Shown here: positions 1 through 8,439 of the stretch, one piece after another
How positions within the stretch are numbered: the first letter of the stretch is position 1
Layout: each line of letters begins with the position of its first letter
From: Chlorohelix sp037138995
GTDB taxonomy: Bacteria > Chloroflexota > Chloroflexia > Chloroheliales > Chloroheliaceae
DNA length: 64,000 nt
Assembly: GCF_037138995.1 (NCBI RefSeq)
Contig: NZ_JBAXHI010000025.1
Coordinates: 1-64,000 of the forward strand
Direction: 5' to 3'
Program-made: the position numbers and the translations under genes
Notes under the pieces: generated by a model
What the model was told of the DNA's origin: nothing
Seen by the model: only the letters and a program-made list of their open reading frames with translations
The model's database searches: none

Positions 1-240
1 AGCTTCTAAGCCTGATGGCGTAATATGATATAGCTTCTTATGGGGTCGATCTTGTTGCTCAATTACCTCGAAAGTTACCAGACCTTCGCTTTCCAAACGA
101 GCAAGTTCAGGATATATCTGGCTATGCTTGGCGCTCCAGAAATATCCAACCTGTTGTTTCATGAGTTGAGCCAAATCATAGCCTGTTCGAGGTTCATCCG
201 CCAGCATTCCCATTAAGGCATAACCTAAATTTGTCATCAT
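1..240 (-). CDS. PadR-family transcriptional regulator (N-terminal part, cut by window edge)
   Basis: About 80 codons are open from the ATG pair at 240/237 to the window edge. The translated N-terminus contains GYDLAQLM, then YPELARLESEGLV and the wing segment KLYHITPSG. This is the winged-helix DNA-binding layout of PadR regulators, in which the GYDL helix and the LexxGLV recognition region are characteristic. The C-terminal dimerisation part lies outside the window. It is divergent from the NmrA-like gene at 369, and the 128 bp between them contain ATGT/ACAT half-sites typical of PadR operators, so it probably represses itself and its neighbour (inference). Confidence 0.8.
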   Translation of the reverse strand, partial: MMTNLGYALMGMLADEPRTGYDLAQLMKQQVGYFWSAKHSQIYPELARLESEGLVTFEVIEQQDRPHKKLYHITPSGLEA

Positions 241-273
241 CTATCCCTATATACTAATTAACATATGAAAGTA

Positions 274-310
274 TTGACATATTAAATACTATGTAATAAC
301 ATACATATGT
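274..310 (+). promoter_or_regulatory. Promoter with candidate PadR operator
   Basis: A -35 TTGACA (274-279) is followed after 17 bp by TAACAT (297-302), pointing at the NmrA-like gene. The -10 side overlaps ATGT-AATA-ACAT (291-302) and a nearby ACATATGT (303-310). Such ATGT/ACAT inverted half-sites are known PadR targets. A Shine-Dalgarno AAGGAG lies at 355-360, eight bases before the ATG at 369. Confidence 0.5.
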
Positions 311-368
311 AAGATAGTATATATTGTCTCATAGGTCGTCAAGAATATGAATATAAGGAGCTTAAAGT

Positions 369-1250
369 ATGGTAGAAAAAATATTGGTTATCGGAGCAAC
401 CGGGTTGTTGGGTGAGCCTGTCGCTCGCAAATTACAAGCAGATGGGTATGTAGTTCGCATACTAAGCCGCTCTTTGGAAAAAGCCAAAGCAAAATTTGGA
501 TCTGATTTTGAAATTGCGGTGGGCGATGTTGAAGATACCAACGCACTTGAAACAGCTTTGCGTAATTGCGATGGAGTTCATATCAATTTGGACGGTGGGC
601 AAGACCCTGATTTAGAGAGACGTGGTGTTATCAATACAGTTGAAGCAGCAAAAAAAATTGGGGTAAAGCGCATAACATATTTGTCAGGCGCAAGTGTTTG
701 CGAGGAAAATCGCTGGTTTGCTGGTACAAATGCAAAATTTCAAGCTGAAACGGCAATAGCTTCATCAGGTTTAGCCTATACTATTTTCAAATCCACCTTT
801 TTTATGGAATCGCTTCCTCGCTTTGTTCAGGGGAAACGAGCAAGCGTTATCGGTAAACAACCGTTTAGTTTGCATTGGGTTAGCGCAACCGATTATGCCG
901 AGATGGTTTCCAAAGCATATAAAAGTTCAGAAGTTGTCGGAAAAGCTATATATGTGCTTGGTTCAGAAACTTACACTATGGAAAATGCCCTGAAAATCTA
1001 TTGCGCTAAGCTTAACCCGAATGCGGTTGTCTCGAACCTTCCAATAATGATGGCGCGGCTTATTGCCTTAATGAGCAATAGCAAAGAACTTAAACAAGCG
1101 CTTCCATTTTTCAGCTATACCGGAAAGGTGAAGGTACTCGAAAACGGTGATAGTAACGCCGCATTATCTCTTCTTGGCAGACCCTTCATTACTCTGGAAG
1201 AATGGTGCAAAACGCGCTCCGGTGAACTTAATGCCAGTATGAAAGCTTAA
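369..1250 (+). CDS. NAD(P)-binding NmrA/atypical SDR-family protein
   Basis: 293 aa, the usual length for this family. The N-terminus has the Rossmann nucleotide motif VIGATGLLG (residues 7-15), and D52/D55 follow the second strand. YLSGAS (about 103-108) corresponds to the atypical-SDR active strand; the catalytic YxxxK of classical SDRs is not evident, as is normal for NmrA-like proteins. They act as redox sensors or NAD(P)H-dependent reductases in the cytoplasm, and the substrate cannot be inferred here. The start is supported by AAGGAG eight bases upstream. Divergence from a PadR gene suggests induction by a small hydrophobic or phenolic compound (inference). Confidence 0.8.
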   Translation: MVEKILVIGATGLLGEPVARKLQADGYVVRILSRSLEKAKAKFGSDFEIAVGDVEDTNALETALRNCDGVHINLDGGQDPDLERRGVINTVEAAKKIGVKRITYLSGASVCEENRWFAGTNAKFQAETAIASSGLAYTIFKSTFFMESLPRFVQGKRASVIGKQPFSLHWVSATDYAEMVSKAYKSSEVVGKAIYVLGSETYTMENALKIYCAKLNPNAVVSNLPIMMARLIALMSNSKELKQALPFFSYTGKVKVLENGDSNAALSLLGRPFITLEEWCKTRSGELNASMKA

Positions 1251-1459
1251 AGCAATCATCAAAAACCTGCCGATGCGGGGAAGACAGTTGCTGCAAACCC
1301 TGTTGTTTATTCCGATAGGGCAGCGCTGGAATTTATGGGGTGTGCAGTCAGGAGGGTGTCAACTACTTTCACCGATTTAGAGGCTACCTTGCCACCATGA
1401 AAAAGCAAGGTGAAAACTTGGTGGTCATCCCTCCCTTTCCAACTCACTCGCTGGAACTG
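1251..1459. other. Intergenic stretch with short unassigned open frames
   Basis: No intact gene. Two short plus-strand frames (around 1296-1399 and 1397-1483) give peptides without a recognisable domain. The second contains VVIPPFPTHSLELL, faintly like the C-terminal PPYSPELN signature of IS630-type transposases, but it lacks the conserved asparagine and acidic residues. It may be a decayed insertion-sequence remnant. Confidence 0.25.
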
Positions 1460-2377
1460 TTACGGTTTTTTATAGATAGCTAGAATATTTCGCCCATCAA
1501 ATTTTAATCTAAAAAAATTCCGAAACATTAGACGTACTCTAAGGGGTCTTATTTTTGATGTGAAAAATAACAGAATGATTTTTAGTATGCTCGAATTAAT
1601 ACTTATTTTAATATATTGTTCAATTTCCCAATCTTGAAGTGGCTCCACTAATATTTCTTCAATTTCCAAATTCAGATGCTTGCCCATATTTGCTAAGGAT
1701 AGCTTGTCCCATAAGCCCATATGATGAGGAGGTAAATTCAATGTGTGGTACTTATCCTTGCGGAACAGATAAGGATTATTATTCGGCACACCAATAATAA
1801 GAAGCCCTCCCGGTTTTAAAGCATCTACAGAAGCTTTAATAAAATCATACGGTTGCGCTACATGTTCCACTACTTGGAATGAGCAAACTATATCATAGGC
1901 TTCTGGGTTTATAGCGGTATGTTCAATCAAATCTTGCTTCGAAATATTTAATGCTCTACTAATCCCATTTTTAACAGCCTCTTCATTAAATTCCAGACCA
2001 ACGCAAGATATCCCGTTCTTTTGCAGTTTCTCAAGAAAATACCCAAACCCACAACCTACCTCTAATACAGAATCAGTAGGTTTAATATATTTTTCAGCAA
2101 CTTGATGCTCATATCTTAAAGAGTAATACCAAGAAATAGATTGCAGCTTTTCATATAAGTCGCTTCTTCCGGCTAACTCAAAGGGATAATAAAATCTATA
2201 TCCAGTATCGTTACATTTGTAGATTTTTATAGTCTTCAAACCAGAAAAATAATCGCTGACATCAATATCATATTCTGTTCTATAGTTCGAAATAGCTACT
2301 TCTGCACTTATTTCATCTACGAGTTCTACATTTGTAGTGCCTGTAATTGGGCTTCTAACTTCGTTTCTTGTTAGCAT
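1460..2377 (-). CDS. Class I SAM-dependent methyltransferase
   Basis: 305 aa. Motif I VLEVGCGFG (about residues 105-113) binds SAM; the acidic end of strand 2 is in VGLEFNEE; the post-II region is DIVCSFQVVEHV; and LKPGGLLIIGVPN is the motif III region. This is the UbiG/Methyltransf_23 layout. The roughly 100-residue N-terminal extension and the C-terminal PPHHMGLWD segment are often found in methyltransferases acting on sugars or polysaccharide precursors. A family 2 glycosyltransferase at 4063 fits a cell-surface role, but the acceptor is unknown. Confidence 0.8.
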   Translation of the reverse strand: MLTRNEVRSPITGTTNVELVDEISAEVAISNYRTEYDIDVSDYFSGLKTIKIYKCNDTGYRFYYPFELAGRSDLYEKLQSISWYYSLRYEHQVAEKYIKPTDSVLEVGCGFGYFLEKLQKNGISCVGLEFNEEAVKNGISRALNISKQDLIEHTAINPEAYDIVCSFQVVEHVAQPYDFIKASVDALKPGGLLIIGVPNNNPYLFRKDKYHTLNLPPHHMGLWDKLSLANMGKHLNLEIEEILVEPLQDWEIEQYIKISINSSILKIILLFFTSKIRPLRVRLMFRNFFRLKFDGRNILAIYKKP

Positions 2378-2577
2378 TATTGAAGCGGTACTTTCTTTGT
2401 AATTACTCTAAAAATATGGAAGGGCTTTGTCCTCCAAGCAAGTCACTATAATTTTGGATACACACATCTTTGTAGAGCCTGACAGTTTGAACCTGATAGA
2501 ACTCAAGATTGAAATTGCTCTCCTGAGTTTATTAATTTCAAATAAGGGCAGAAACAAAGACGTGTGTAATCACCAGA

Positions 2578-3546
2578 CTATAAATAATAGCCTGCAATAT
2601 CAATAACTACATGTACAGTATTTCTAGATGCCACACAGACTGCGCCTCCTGTGCCAAGTGAACAACTGAATTGGGTAGATGTATATTGTGGAACTGCATT
2701 AAAGGTAGTCGTAGAAGTTGGCGGGAAAGGCTGCCCGGCGGGCCATAAAGTCGCAAAACCTCCATTTGTATTCGGATCCATTGCCTGAACCGAGAAGAAG
2801 CCAAGCACACCTGTGGCATTAGCAGGTATGTATTGCCCGTTTTGCCCTGTCTTATTTGCTAGAGGATAGGTTTTTACATAGGTAGTATTAGAGAGGCTAG
2901 CCGGCGCCCACAACGGTGTAAAACCGTTAACCACACCGGGATTAGTACCGATCCCATAGCCCGTACCATTTTGGTAGTTTGTTTGAACAAACCGATCTGG
3001 GTTTGAGAAAAGGATTAAAGAACCGGAGGTAGAAGTCCCAGCCAATATGCGCCACTTACCACTATCAGAGCCAGTACCGCTATAGCAGTAGTAAAGCGTG
3101 CCGTCAGAGTCTACATACAGTTCACCGGCTTGGTGAGAATTGCCGTCAGTAGGGGTGCCATTCGCAAATTTAGCAGTAGATGCTGGAGCTAAACGAATAT
3201 TTGCAAGCCCGCCAGTTTGGAATAACCCACCATAGCCTGCCGCAGCGGGTGTAGCTTCAATAGCGTTTGCGGCAGGGTCATATGACGCTGCATATGCCTT
3301 ATTCACATTCGCTGTGGTAAATGCCAAAGCTCCAGTAGCAGCAGCGCCAACCGCAAGAGTTTTCAGCATTCGACGGCGAGAAGTAATGTTTTGAAGCTTT
3401 GGCTCTGCTCCTTTACTGCCCAAAACTTGCTTCAGCGAGTTAACTTGGCTAGTAAGGCTGCTAATCTCGGTTTTATAACTAGCAAGTTCCGCTCGCATCT
3501 CGCTCATCTCTTGTAATAATTGTTCCTGATTTAGATTATTTCCCAT
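2578..3546 (-). CDS. Exported Tat-type protein with coiled-coil leader and GyF-type C-terminal domain
   Basis: 322 aa. Residues 5-45 form a predicted coiled coil. An internal twin-arginine signal follows, with SRRRMLK at 56-62, a hydrophobic run at 63-80 and an AYA-A cleavage site near 87. The mature part has a segment around GELYVDSDGTLYYC. A C-terminal domain includes GFATLWPAGQPFPPTS and ends VHVVIDIAGYYL. That ending matches the beta-rich repeat (NvTat...vyPsG..P.tS...vivDvvGyf) found in many exported actinobacterial and Chloroflexota proteins of unknown function. The ATG at 3546 has AAGGAAAG just upstream. The unusually long n-region ahead of the Tat motif is notable. Confidence 0.65.
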   Translation of the reverse strand: MGNNLNQEQLLQEMSEMRAELASYKTEISSLTSQVNSLKQVLGSKGAEPKLQNITSRRRMLKTLAVGAAATGALAFTTANVNKAYAASYDPAANAIEATPAAAGYGGLFQTGGLANIRLAPASTAKFANGTPTDGNSHQAGELYVDSDGTLYYCYSGTGSDSGKWRILAGTSTSGSLILFSNPDRFVQTNYQNGTGYGIGTNPGVVNGFTPLWAPASLSNTTYVKTYPLANKTGQNGQYIPANATGVLGFFSVQAMDPNTNGGFATLWPAGQPFPPTSTTTFNAVPQYTSTQFSCSLGTGGAVCVASRNTVHVVIDIAGYYL

Positions 3547-4062
3547 AATTCTTTCCTTATTGCACTAGAATATACCTATAAAAGCAACTTAATTATAGCA
3601 CAAGATAGCTTAGTATCCTCTTAATAATCTGGGAGATATTGGCAAAAATTTGGCAGATTTAGGTTCAAGCATGGCATTTCTCACTGCATTTGCCTATAAT
3701 TATTGAATGACATTAATCCTAGATTAAAAAAAAGTAAATATTGTTGCCCTTCAATTTTACCATAAAAATAACGAAAAAGAAACAATTTTGGCAAGGAATC
3801 CAGAAGGTTTATGTATTAAAAAATAAATATCAACTCTAAGACTCTTATGTTGAACCTGATAAATGGAAAAGTCTGTACGTGAATTAAGTCAAATTCACTC
3901 GTTACAAGAAGTTATGATATAATTTATTAGGTTTGTACTCAAATTCGTAGAACAACCAACTTCTGACTAGTAGGATATAGAAATCTGCTAAGTCTTTCTA
4001 CAGTTAAATAAATCCATAGGACAGCGCTATTTCAGAAGAGGTTTTCAACCAGAATAATTTTT
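3547..4062. other. AT-rich intergenic region with a promoter for the glycosyltransferase
   Basis: 516 bp with no credible gene. A plus-strand promoter candidate lies at 3894-3923: TTCACT, an 18 bp spacer, then TATAAT. It leaves a leader of about 130 nt before the ATG at 4063. No strong hairpin was seen in the rest. Confidence 0.45.
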
Positions 4063-4989
4063 ATGAAACCAATTATATCTGTTATTATACCATGCTTTAA
4101 TCAGGCACATTACTTGGAAGAGTCAGTAGAATCTGTATTAAATCAAACATTTCAAGATTTTGAAATTATCATTGTCAATGACGGTTCAAATGATGAAAAA
4201 AGCATTGAAATACTAAACTCTTTTTCAAGACCAAAAACGAGAATAATCAATATCCCTAATGCGGGGTTGGGAGAAGCGAGGAATATAGGAATAAGAGAAT
4301 CAAATGGTAGCTATATTCTTCCTTTGGATGCTGATGATAAAATCGAAAAAACTTACATTGAAAAAGCCATAAATATCCTTGATGCGAATACTGATGTAGG
4401 AATTGTCTATTGTATAGCAGAATTTTTTGGCGATAGAACTGGTATTTGGGAATTGCCAGAGTATTCTATGCCGGATATTTTATTAAGCAACTATATATTT
4501 TGCTCTGGTCTATTCAGAAGAGAAGATTGGGATAGAACTTCTGGTTACAGAAAACTTCCGGGATGGGAAGATTGGGATTTTTGGCTTTCGTTGCTTGAAT
4601 TAGGCAAAAAGGTTGTAAAGATTCAAGAACCCTTGTTTTTTTATCGTTATCGTAATGACTCAATGAGTCGTATGCTGACCTTATCCCAAAAGGAGTATAT
4701 ATTTAAGGAATTGTTTAATCAGCATTCCCAATTATATCTTGCTAATATAGGGAGTCTATTAACTACGGCACATCAAGCTATAATGAGGTCGTTTTCCATC
4801 AAGGATGTTTATAGTGAAAATGAACGATTAAAAAAATCTCTTGAAGAATTATTAAATTACACGATGCATGTCGAAGTTTCCTACAAAGAAAAAACAGAGC
4901 AACTAAATAAAATTCACGACCGACTATCTAATTCTCCATTAGAATACATTCGTCTAAAAATTGCTAATTTCATTAGACCAAAACCTTAA
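4063..4989 (+). CDS. Family 2 glycosyltransferase
   Basis: 308 aa. The GT-A start is SVIIPCFNQAHYL (residues 5-17), followed by VNDGSNDEKS, NAGLGEARNIG and the metal-binding LDADD (about 87-91). WEDWDFWLSLLELG is the usual acceptor-side helix with the catalytic ED. The last 60 residues (about 245-305) are charged and coiled-coil-like, without a transmembrane helix. It probably transfers a sugar from a nucleotide donor in cell-surface glycan synthesis. Local AT content is higher than in the operons downstream, which may indicate an acquired surface-glycan segment (inference). Confidence 0.85.
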   Translation: MKPIISVIIPCFNQAHYLEESVESVLNQTFQDFEIIIVNDGSNDEKSIEILNSFSRPKTRIINIPNAGLGEARNIGIRESNGSYILPLDADDKIEKTYIEKAINILDANTDVGIVYCIAEFFGDRTGIWELPEYSMPDILLSNYIFCSGLFRREDWDRTSGYRKLPGWEDWDFWLSLLELGKKVVKIQEPLFFYRYRNDSMSRMLTLSQKEYIFKELFNQHSQLYLANIGSLLTTAHQAIMRSFSIKDVYSENERLKKSLEELLNYTMHVEVSYKEKTEQLNKIHDRLSNSPLEYIRLKIANFIRPKP

Positions 4990-5275
4990 ATGCCTATAAT
5001 TTTGTTGGGTGAAGATAGCAGCTATCTTCACCGTTTTTCGCCTAATTCCAGAGACCAACCCTGACAAACCCCAAGATTATCAGCATGCCTTCTAATCCTT
5101 GCCACATTTATTTTAAGCGCCTTGAACAATCTTGCTTGACCTGTTGAGCGCAAGAACTGATTGTAGCATTAGTTACCGACAAGTATGCCTCAAAAGAGCT
5201 AAGATAGTATTAGATATTGACCATTTTCTTATTGCTCATTTTCAAAATCTTGGCAATTGTAGCGAGGGAAGCCCT

Positions 5276-5602
5276 ATGCAGCCCGTTAAATTTGTGAAAA
5301 AATCTTGGGTGAAGCTCACCACCGCCATTACATTGGTAATGTTGAGCATGTTTATTTTTGCTGGTACTGTATTGGCGCAAACACCACCTCCGTCGGGTTC
5401 AAACCCGCAGAAGCTTGCTCCAACGGATATTCCGCCCGATATGTCTTTGTTGGGTGTGCTTATCTTCTTTCTAGTACTGATTGTTTGGCAGTTTGCTGCT
5501 AACTTCTTGGTAAGAAGCCGTATATTTTCAGATCAGATTGACCAACCTAGTAGCACCTCGCAACCTGAAGCGCCGCAAATCGGCTTTTTAGGTAGAAAGT
5601 AA
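5276..5602 (+). CDS. Small membrane-anchored protein of unknown function
   Basis: 108 aa from the ATG at 5276, chosen because AGCGAGGGA lies just upstream and a signal peptide begins there; the frame is also open upstream to 5132 without a good start. Residues 8-32 form a signal sequence ending TVLA-Q. A short PPSGSNPQ-type linker follows, then a transmembrane helix (about 59-80, LLGVLIFFLVLIVWQFAANF) and a short cytoplasmic tail. The function is not recognised. The hairpin at 5619-5639 closes the transcript. Confidence 0.55.
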   Translation: MQPVKFVKKSWVKLTTAITLVMLSMFIFAGTVLAQTPPPSGSNPQKLAPTDIPPDMSLLGVLIFFLVLIVWQFAANFLVRSRIFSDQIDQPSSTSQPEAPQIGFLGRK

Positions 5603-5618
5603 GTTCTAAAAAGTTTGT

Positions 5619-5639
5619 GCAAGGGGCTAACCCCCTTGC
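5619..5639. terminator. Hairpin between convergent genes
   Basis: GCAAGGGG, loop CTAA, then CCCCTTGC: a strong GC stem in the gap between the plus-strand gene ending at 5602 and the minus-strand gene ending at 5715. The T-rich tail is weak on both sides. The arm sequence recurs as a perfect palindrome at 11808-11827, so it may be a dispersed repeat reused as a terminator. Confidence 0.5.
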
Positions 5640-5714
5640 CATTCTTTAAGATATGACTTTATAATATGCTTGTGCAAAAATTCTAGCAAGGGATAATAAT
5701 CCTTTGTTATTTTA

Positions 5715-6518
5715 TTATTCTGAGCCACGCTCAGTTTCAGCCAGCAGGTTGAGCCTACGATAATAATCAAGCGCAGCAGTTCGTAGCCCTACATCGTTAC
5801 CTTCGCGTTCACTCATATACCACTTGTGTTCTAATATCTCGTGCCAACGCTTCTCCGCTTCTTCCTGCGTTTGAATAACATGTCCGGTCAAATTTGCTAC
5901 CAACCGAATGTAATTAAATTCAGTAGGGTTTATCTTTTGTAGTACATAGTAACCCTCACCTTGTGAAGCTTTTGCTTCTTCCTGCACTTTTTGAGATTTG
6001 GGGATAGGCTTTATCTCATGTAAACGCGCCCAAATAATATCGCTTACGCTAAAACCAACATTCAACAAGTCTTGGAGGTTAGGGAACACCCTCCCCGTTA
6101 CGACACTCAGGAAATCTTTGCGTGGTTCGTTAGCGCTGCGGATGCGGTATGGCACTTCGAGTTGTTTAAAAGTCCACTCCTTGAGAAATTCGTGGCTATG
6201 GTTTTCTATCCAATCCTCAGCCGCGACTTTTAGGCTGACTTCTTCGCCGCGCTGCTCACTCATCACCCATTTATGGTCTATAAATTTATCCCAAACAGCC
6301 TTAGCCAGATTGTTTGGGTAATATTTGCCAACCAGCTCGAAAATTTTGCGGCGGTATAGCTTGGGGTCTTCATGCTCCCTGACTACATATGAGAAGTCGC
6401 GCACATTCTCGAAGCCGACTCCGCTTTTACCCCATTGCACATCGAAAATCCCATAGCCTAGTCGGTTCAATAATTCTCGGTCGGCGTAAACTTCATCTGC
6501 TGATATATCTCCGGGCAT
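5715..6518 (-). CDS. Uncharacterised protein with a duplicated HKW-MSE motif
   Basis: 267 aa, soluble. The same motif occurs twice: DHKWVMSEQRGEEVSLKVAA (about 81-100) and EHKWYMSEREGNDVGLRTAA (about 228-247). Each is followed by an acidic and aromatic helix start. The motif resembles the end of DUF4032-type proteins of Actinobacteria (E-H-[KR]-W-x-x-SE), where it occurs once; that link is from memory and tentative. The gene sits 18 bp downstream of corA on the same strand and is probably co-transcribed. No catalytic motif was recognised. Confidence 0.55.
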   Translation of the reverse strand: MPGDISADEVYADRELLNRLGYGIFDVQWGKSGVGFENVRDFSYVVREHEDPKLYRRKIFELVGKYYPNNLAKAVWDKFIDHKWVMSEQRGEEVSLKVAAEDWIENHSHEFLKEWTFKQLEVPYRIRSANEPRKDFLSVVTGRVFPNLQDLLNVGFSVSDIIWARLHEIKPIPKSQKVQEEAKASQGEGYYVLQKINPTEFNYIRLVANLTGHVIQTQEEAEKRWHEILEHKWYMSEREGNDVGLRTAALDYYRRLNLLAETERGSE

Positions 6519-6536
6519 TTCATTACTTCTTTCGGT

Positions 6537-7619
6537 TCAGAGCCACTTACGCCATTTGAAAATTGCCAACATAGAGGCTACTGAAAAAAACATCAATCCC
6601 AAGATTATCAGAAAAGCATATTCAAAATCATCTCCCTGAAACGGCACTTTTACGTTCATACCCCAGAAGCCTGTAATCACGGTCAACGGTAGCATAATTA
6701 CCGAAATCATAGTGAGTGTTTTGATGACCATGTTTAGGCGATGGGTATTTAGCGAATCGTAGGTGCTACACAGGCTTTCTATTACTTCTCGGAATTCTTC
6801 TAAGTTATCCCACACCTTATTTATATGGTCGGTAATGTCGGCATAGAGTGGTTCAAGGTCGTCATCACCAATCTCTACTATCCGTTTGCGCCGTTCAAGG
6901 CTGCTTAACACCGAGATTTGTGGTTTTAATATACGCCGCACTGCCAGAATATCTCGCCGCACTGTCGAAATCTGGTAGATAGTTGCTTGCGAGCTTGCCT
7001 GAAATATCTTGCTATCAACTTCGTCCAGATTTTGCGATAATTTATTAAGAATTGGAAAGACATATTCCACCAATATATCCAGAATTTTGTACAGAGTGTA
7101 GGCAGGTGAGCGACTAAGAATACCGTGTCGTTTGCCGGGATTATTTTTGCACTGCTCAAATAATCGGTTAAGCGGATTTAGCTTACCATCGTGAACTGTA
7201 ATAATGTAATCAGGTCCTAGAAAAATATCCACTTCTTCTGCTACGCTGACCTTTTCGGATTTATTGTAAACAGGGAAGTGCAACACCAGAAAGAGGTAAT
7301 CGGTATCATCAAAATCGTCCAGTTTTGGACGTTGCATATAGCTGGTTACGTCATCGAGATGGAGTGGATTAAATTCGTAATTGCGATGTAGCCAATCTAT
7401 TTCGACTGATTCGGCGCGTTCTATGTTAATCCAGCGTACCGGCAACCCTTCTTCCTCGCATATTTCCACGCGGGGTTCTCGGTTTTGCATATCCAACCCT
7501 GAACGGCGCTTAGGGGTCGCAATGTTTTTCCCTGTCCGCAGCTTTGCTAGTGGCTTAAGTACTAGGTTGGGTTTGTTTCCGTCCGAGGTTGCACTCATTC
7601 TCTGCATTCCTTCTAGCAT
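6537..7619 (-). CDS. corA: CorA-family divalent metal ion transporter
   Basis: 360 aa. The long cytoplasmic N-terminal funnel ends in helical coiled segments. Two transmembrane helices follow at the C-terminus, and the first ends with the signature GMN (FWGMN, about residue 318), the pore-entrance selectivity motif of CorA. The protein ends with the basic KWRKWL. It forms a homopentameric Mg2+/Co2+ channel in the inner membrane. Alternative starts at Met5 and Met8 are possible in MLEGMQRM. It is followed by the HKW-MSE protein in an apparent two-gene operon. Confidence 0.92.
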   Translation of the reverse strand: MLEGMQRMSATSDGNKPNLVLKPLAKLRTGKNIATPKRRSGLDMQNREPRVEICEEEGLPVRWINIERAESVEIDWLHRNYEFNPLHLDDVTSYMQRPKLDDFDDTDYLFLVLHFPVYNKSEKVSVAEEVDIFLGPDYIITVHDGKLNPLNRLFEQCKNNPGKRHGILSRSPAYTLYKILDILVEYVFPILNKLSQNLDEVDSKIFQASSQATIYQISTVRRDILAVRRILKPQISVLSSLERRKRIVEIGDDDLEPLYADITDHINKVWDNLEEFREVIESLCSTYDSLNTHRLNMVIKTLTMISVIMLPLTVITGFWGMNVKVPFQGDDFEYAFLIILGLMFFSVASMLAIFKWRKWL

Positions 7620-7702
7620 AATATATGGTGTCAGACAGGATAATTATACTACTTAAGAATTGTGGATAGAAGCAGATAAAAGCAGGTATATAGGAGGCAG
7701 GA

Positions 7703-7778
<76 letters not shown>

Positions 7779-7784
7779 AAAAAA

Positions 7785-7869
7785 CGGAGAGGGAGGGATT
7801 CGAACCCTCGAGGGCGTTAACCCTACTCGCTTTCCAAGCGAGCGCACTCGGCCACTATGCGACCTCCCC
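7785..7869 (-). tRNA. tRNA-Ser (anticodon GGA)
   Basis: 85 nt, class II with a long variable arm. Acceptor stem GGGGAGG/CCTCTCC (one G-T), anticodon stem CTCGC/GCGAG with loop TTGGAAA giving anticodon GGA, and T-loop TTCGAAT. Discriminator G, CCA not encoded. It lies between tRNA-Ser(CGA) and tRNA-Arg(TCG). Confidence 0.95.
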
Positions 7870-7919
7870 CCGTTAGTATAGTTGAGATAGCAGCTACTTT
7901 GCGAAGCTATCTGAGGAAG

Positions 7920-8005
7920 CGGAGAGGGTGGGATTCGAACCCACGATGGTGTTAACCATACCCGTTTTCGAGACGGGCGCACTAGGCCAGCTATGCGACC
8001 TCTCC
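7920..8005 (-). tRNA. tRNA-Ser (anticodon CGA)
   Basis: 86 nt, class II. Acceptor stem GGAGAGG/CCTCTCC, anticodon stem CCCGT/ACGGG with loop CTCGAAA giving anticodon CGA, a long variable arm, and T-loop TTCGAAT. Discriminator G. It is the first gene of the tRNA operon, about 20 nt downstream of a clear promoter. Confidence 0.95.
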
Positions 8006-8025
8006 AACTCTTTTTGTGCTTGTGG

Positions 8026-8055
8026 ATTATATCACATTTAACCACTTTACTTCAA
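8026..8055 (-). promoter_or_regulatory. Promoter of the tRNA operon
   Basis: Reading the minus strand: TTGAAG (8055-8050), an 18 bp spacer, then TATAAT (8031-8026). The first tRNA starts at 8005, about 20 nt after the -10 box, which fits a stable-RNA promoter. Confidence 0.7.
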
Positions 8056-8143
8056 CTAAGCAAATTACAGAATTGCAGACAGGGCGGTTGCATAGTCAGT
8101 ATTTATATTTTCAACACTCCAGCCAAACCACCAAGAGAATTAA

Positions 8144-8190
8144 CCCGTAGGGGCGGTTCGTACCCACTACGGGGCACAGGCGAACCGCCC
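8144..8190. repeat. Interleaved inverted repeats with pseudoknot topology
   Basis: CCCGTAG (8144-8150) is complementary to CTACGGG (8167-8173). GGGCGGTTCG (8151-8160) is complementary to CGAACCGCCC (8181-8190). The arms interleave, so the two helices can alternate or form an H-type pseudoknot. The GGGCGGTTCG arm recurs at 15418-15461. The rest of 8056-8433 holds no gene; a GCGCATCGCGATACGTCCC tract near 8238-8256 looks like another dispersed repeat. Confidence 0.6.
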
Positions 8191-8352
8191 TTCTTTTATT
8201 GCCACATCACCCACAAAAAACGCCACCCAACGAAGGCGCATCGCGATACGTCCCTACAAAATCACCACGCGCCCTTGCCCAAACCCCTTTGAGAACCGTT
8301 TTATAGAGGACAATTTCTTTCTTGCAACAGCCCTGCTTGACTGTTACTAAAG

Positions 8353-8383
8353 TTACATGAGTAGGCTTGAAGTAATGTATAAT
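8353..8383 (+). promoter_or_regulatory. Promoter candidate for the proline-rich protein gene
   Basis: TTACAT (8353-8358), a 19 bp spacer, then a consensus TATAAT (8378-8383), leaving about 50 nt before the ATG at 8440. Confidence 0.4.
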
Positions 8384-8439
8384 AGCTTACAGCAAAATTA
8401 TAAACTCGTAGGGCTATTTTATATTAGTACGAGGTGACT

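Noticed and set aside
5132..5275. N-terminal extension of the small membrane protein
   Set aside because: The extension would precede a normal signal peptide and lacks a ribosome binding site; the ATG at 5276 is better.
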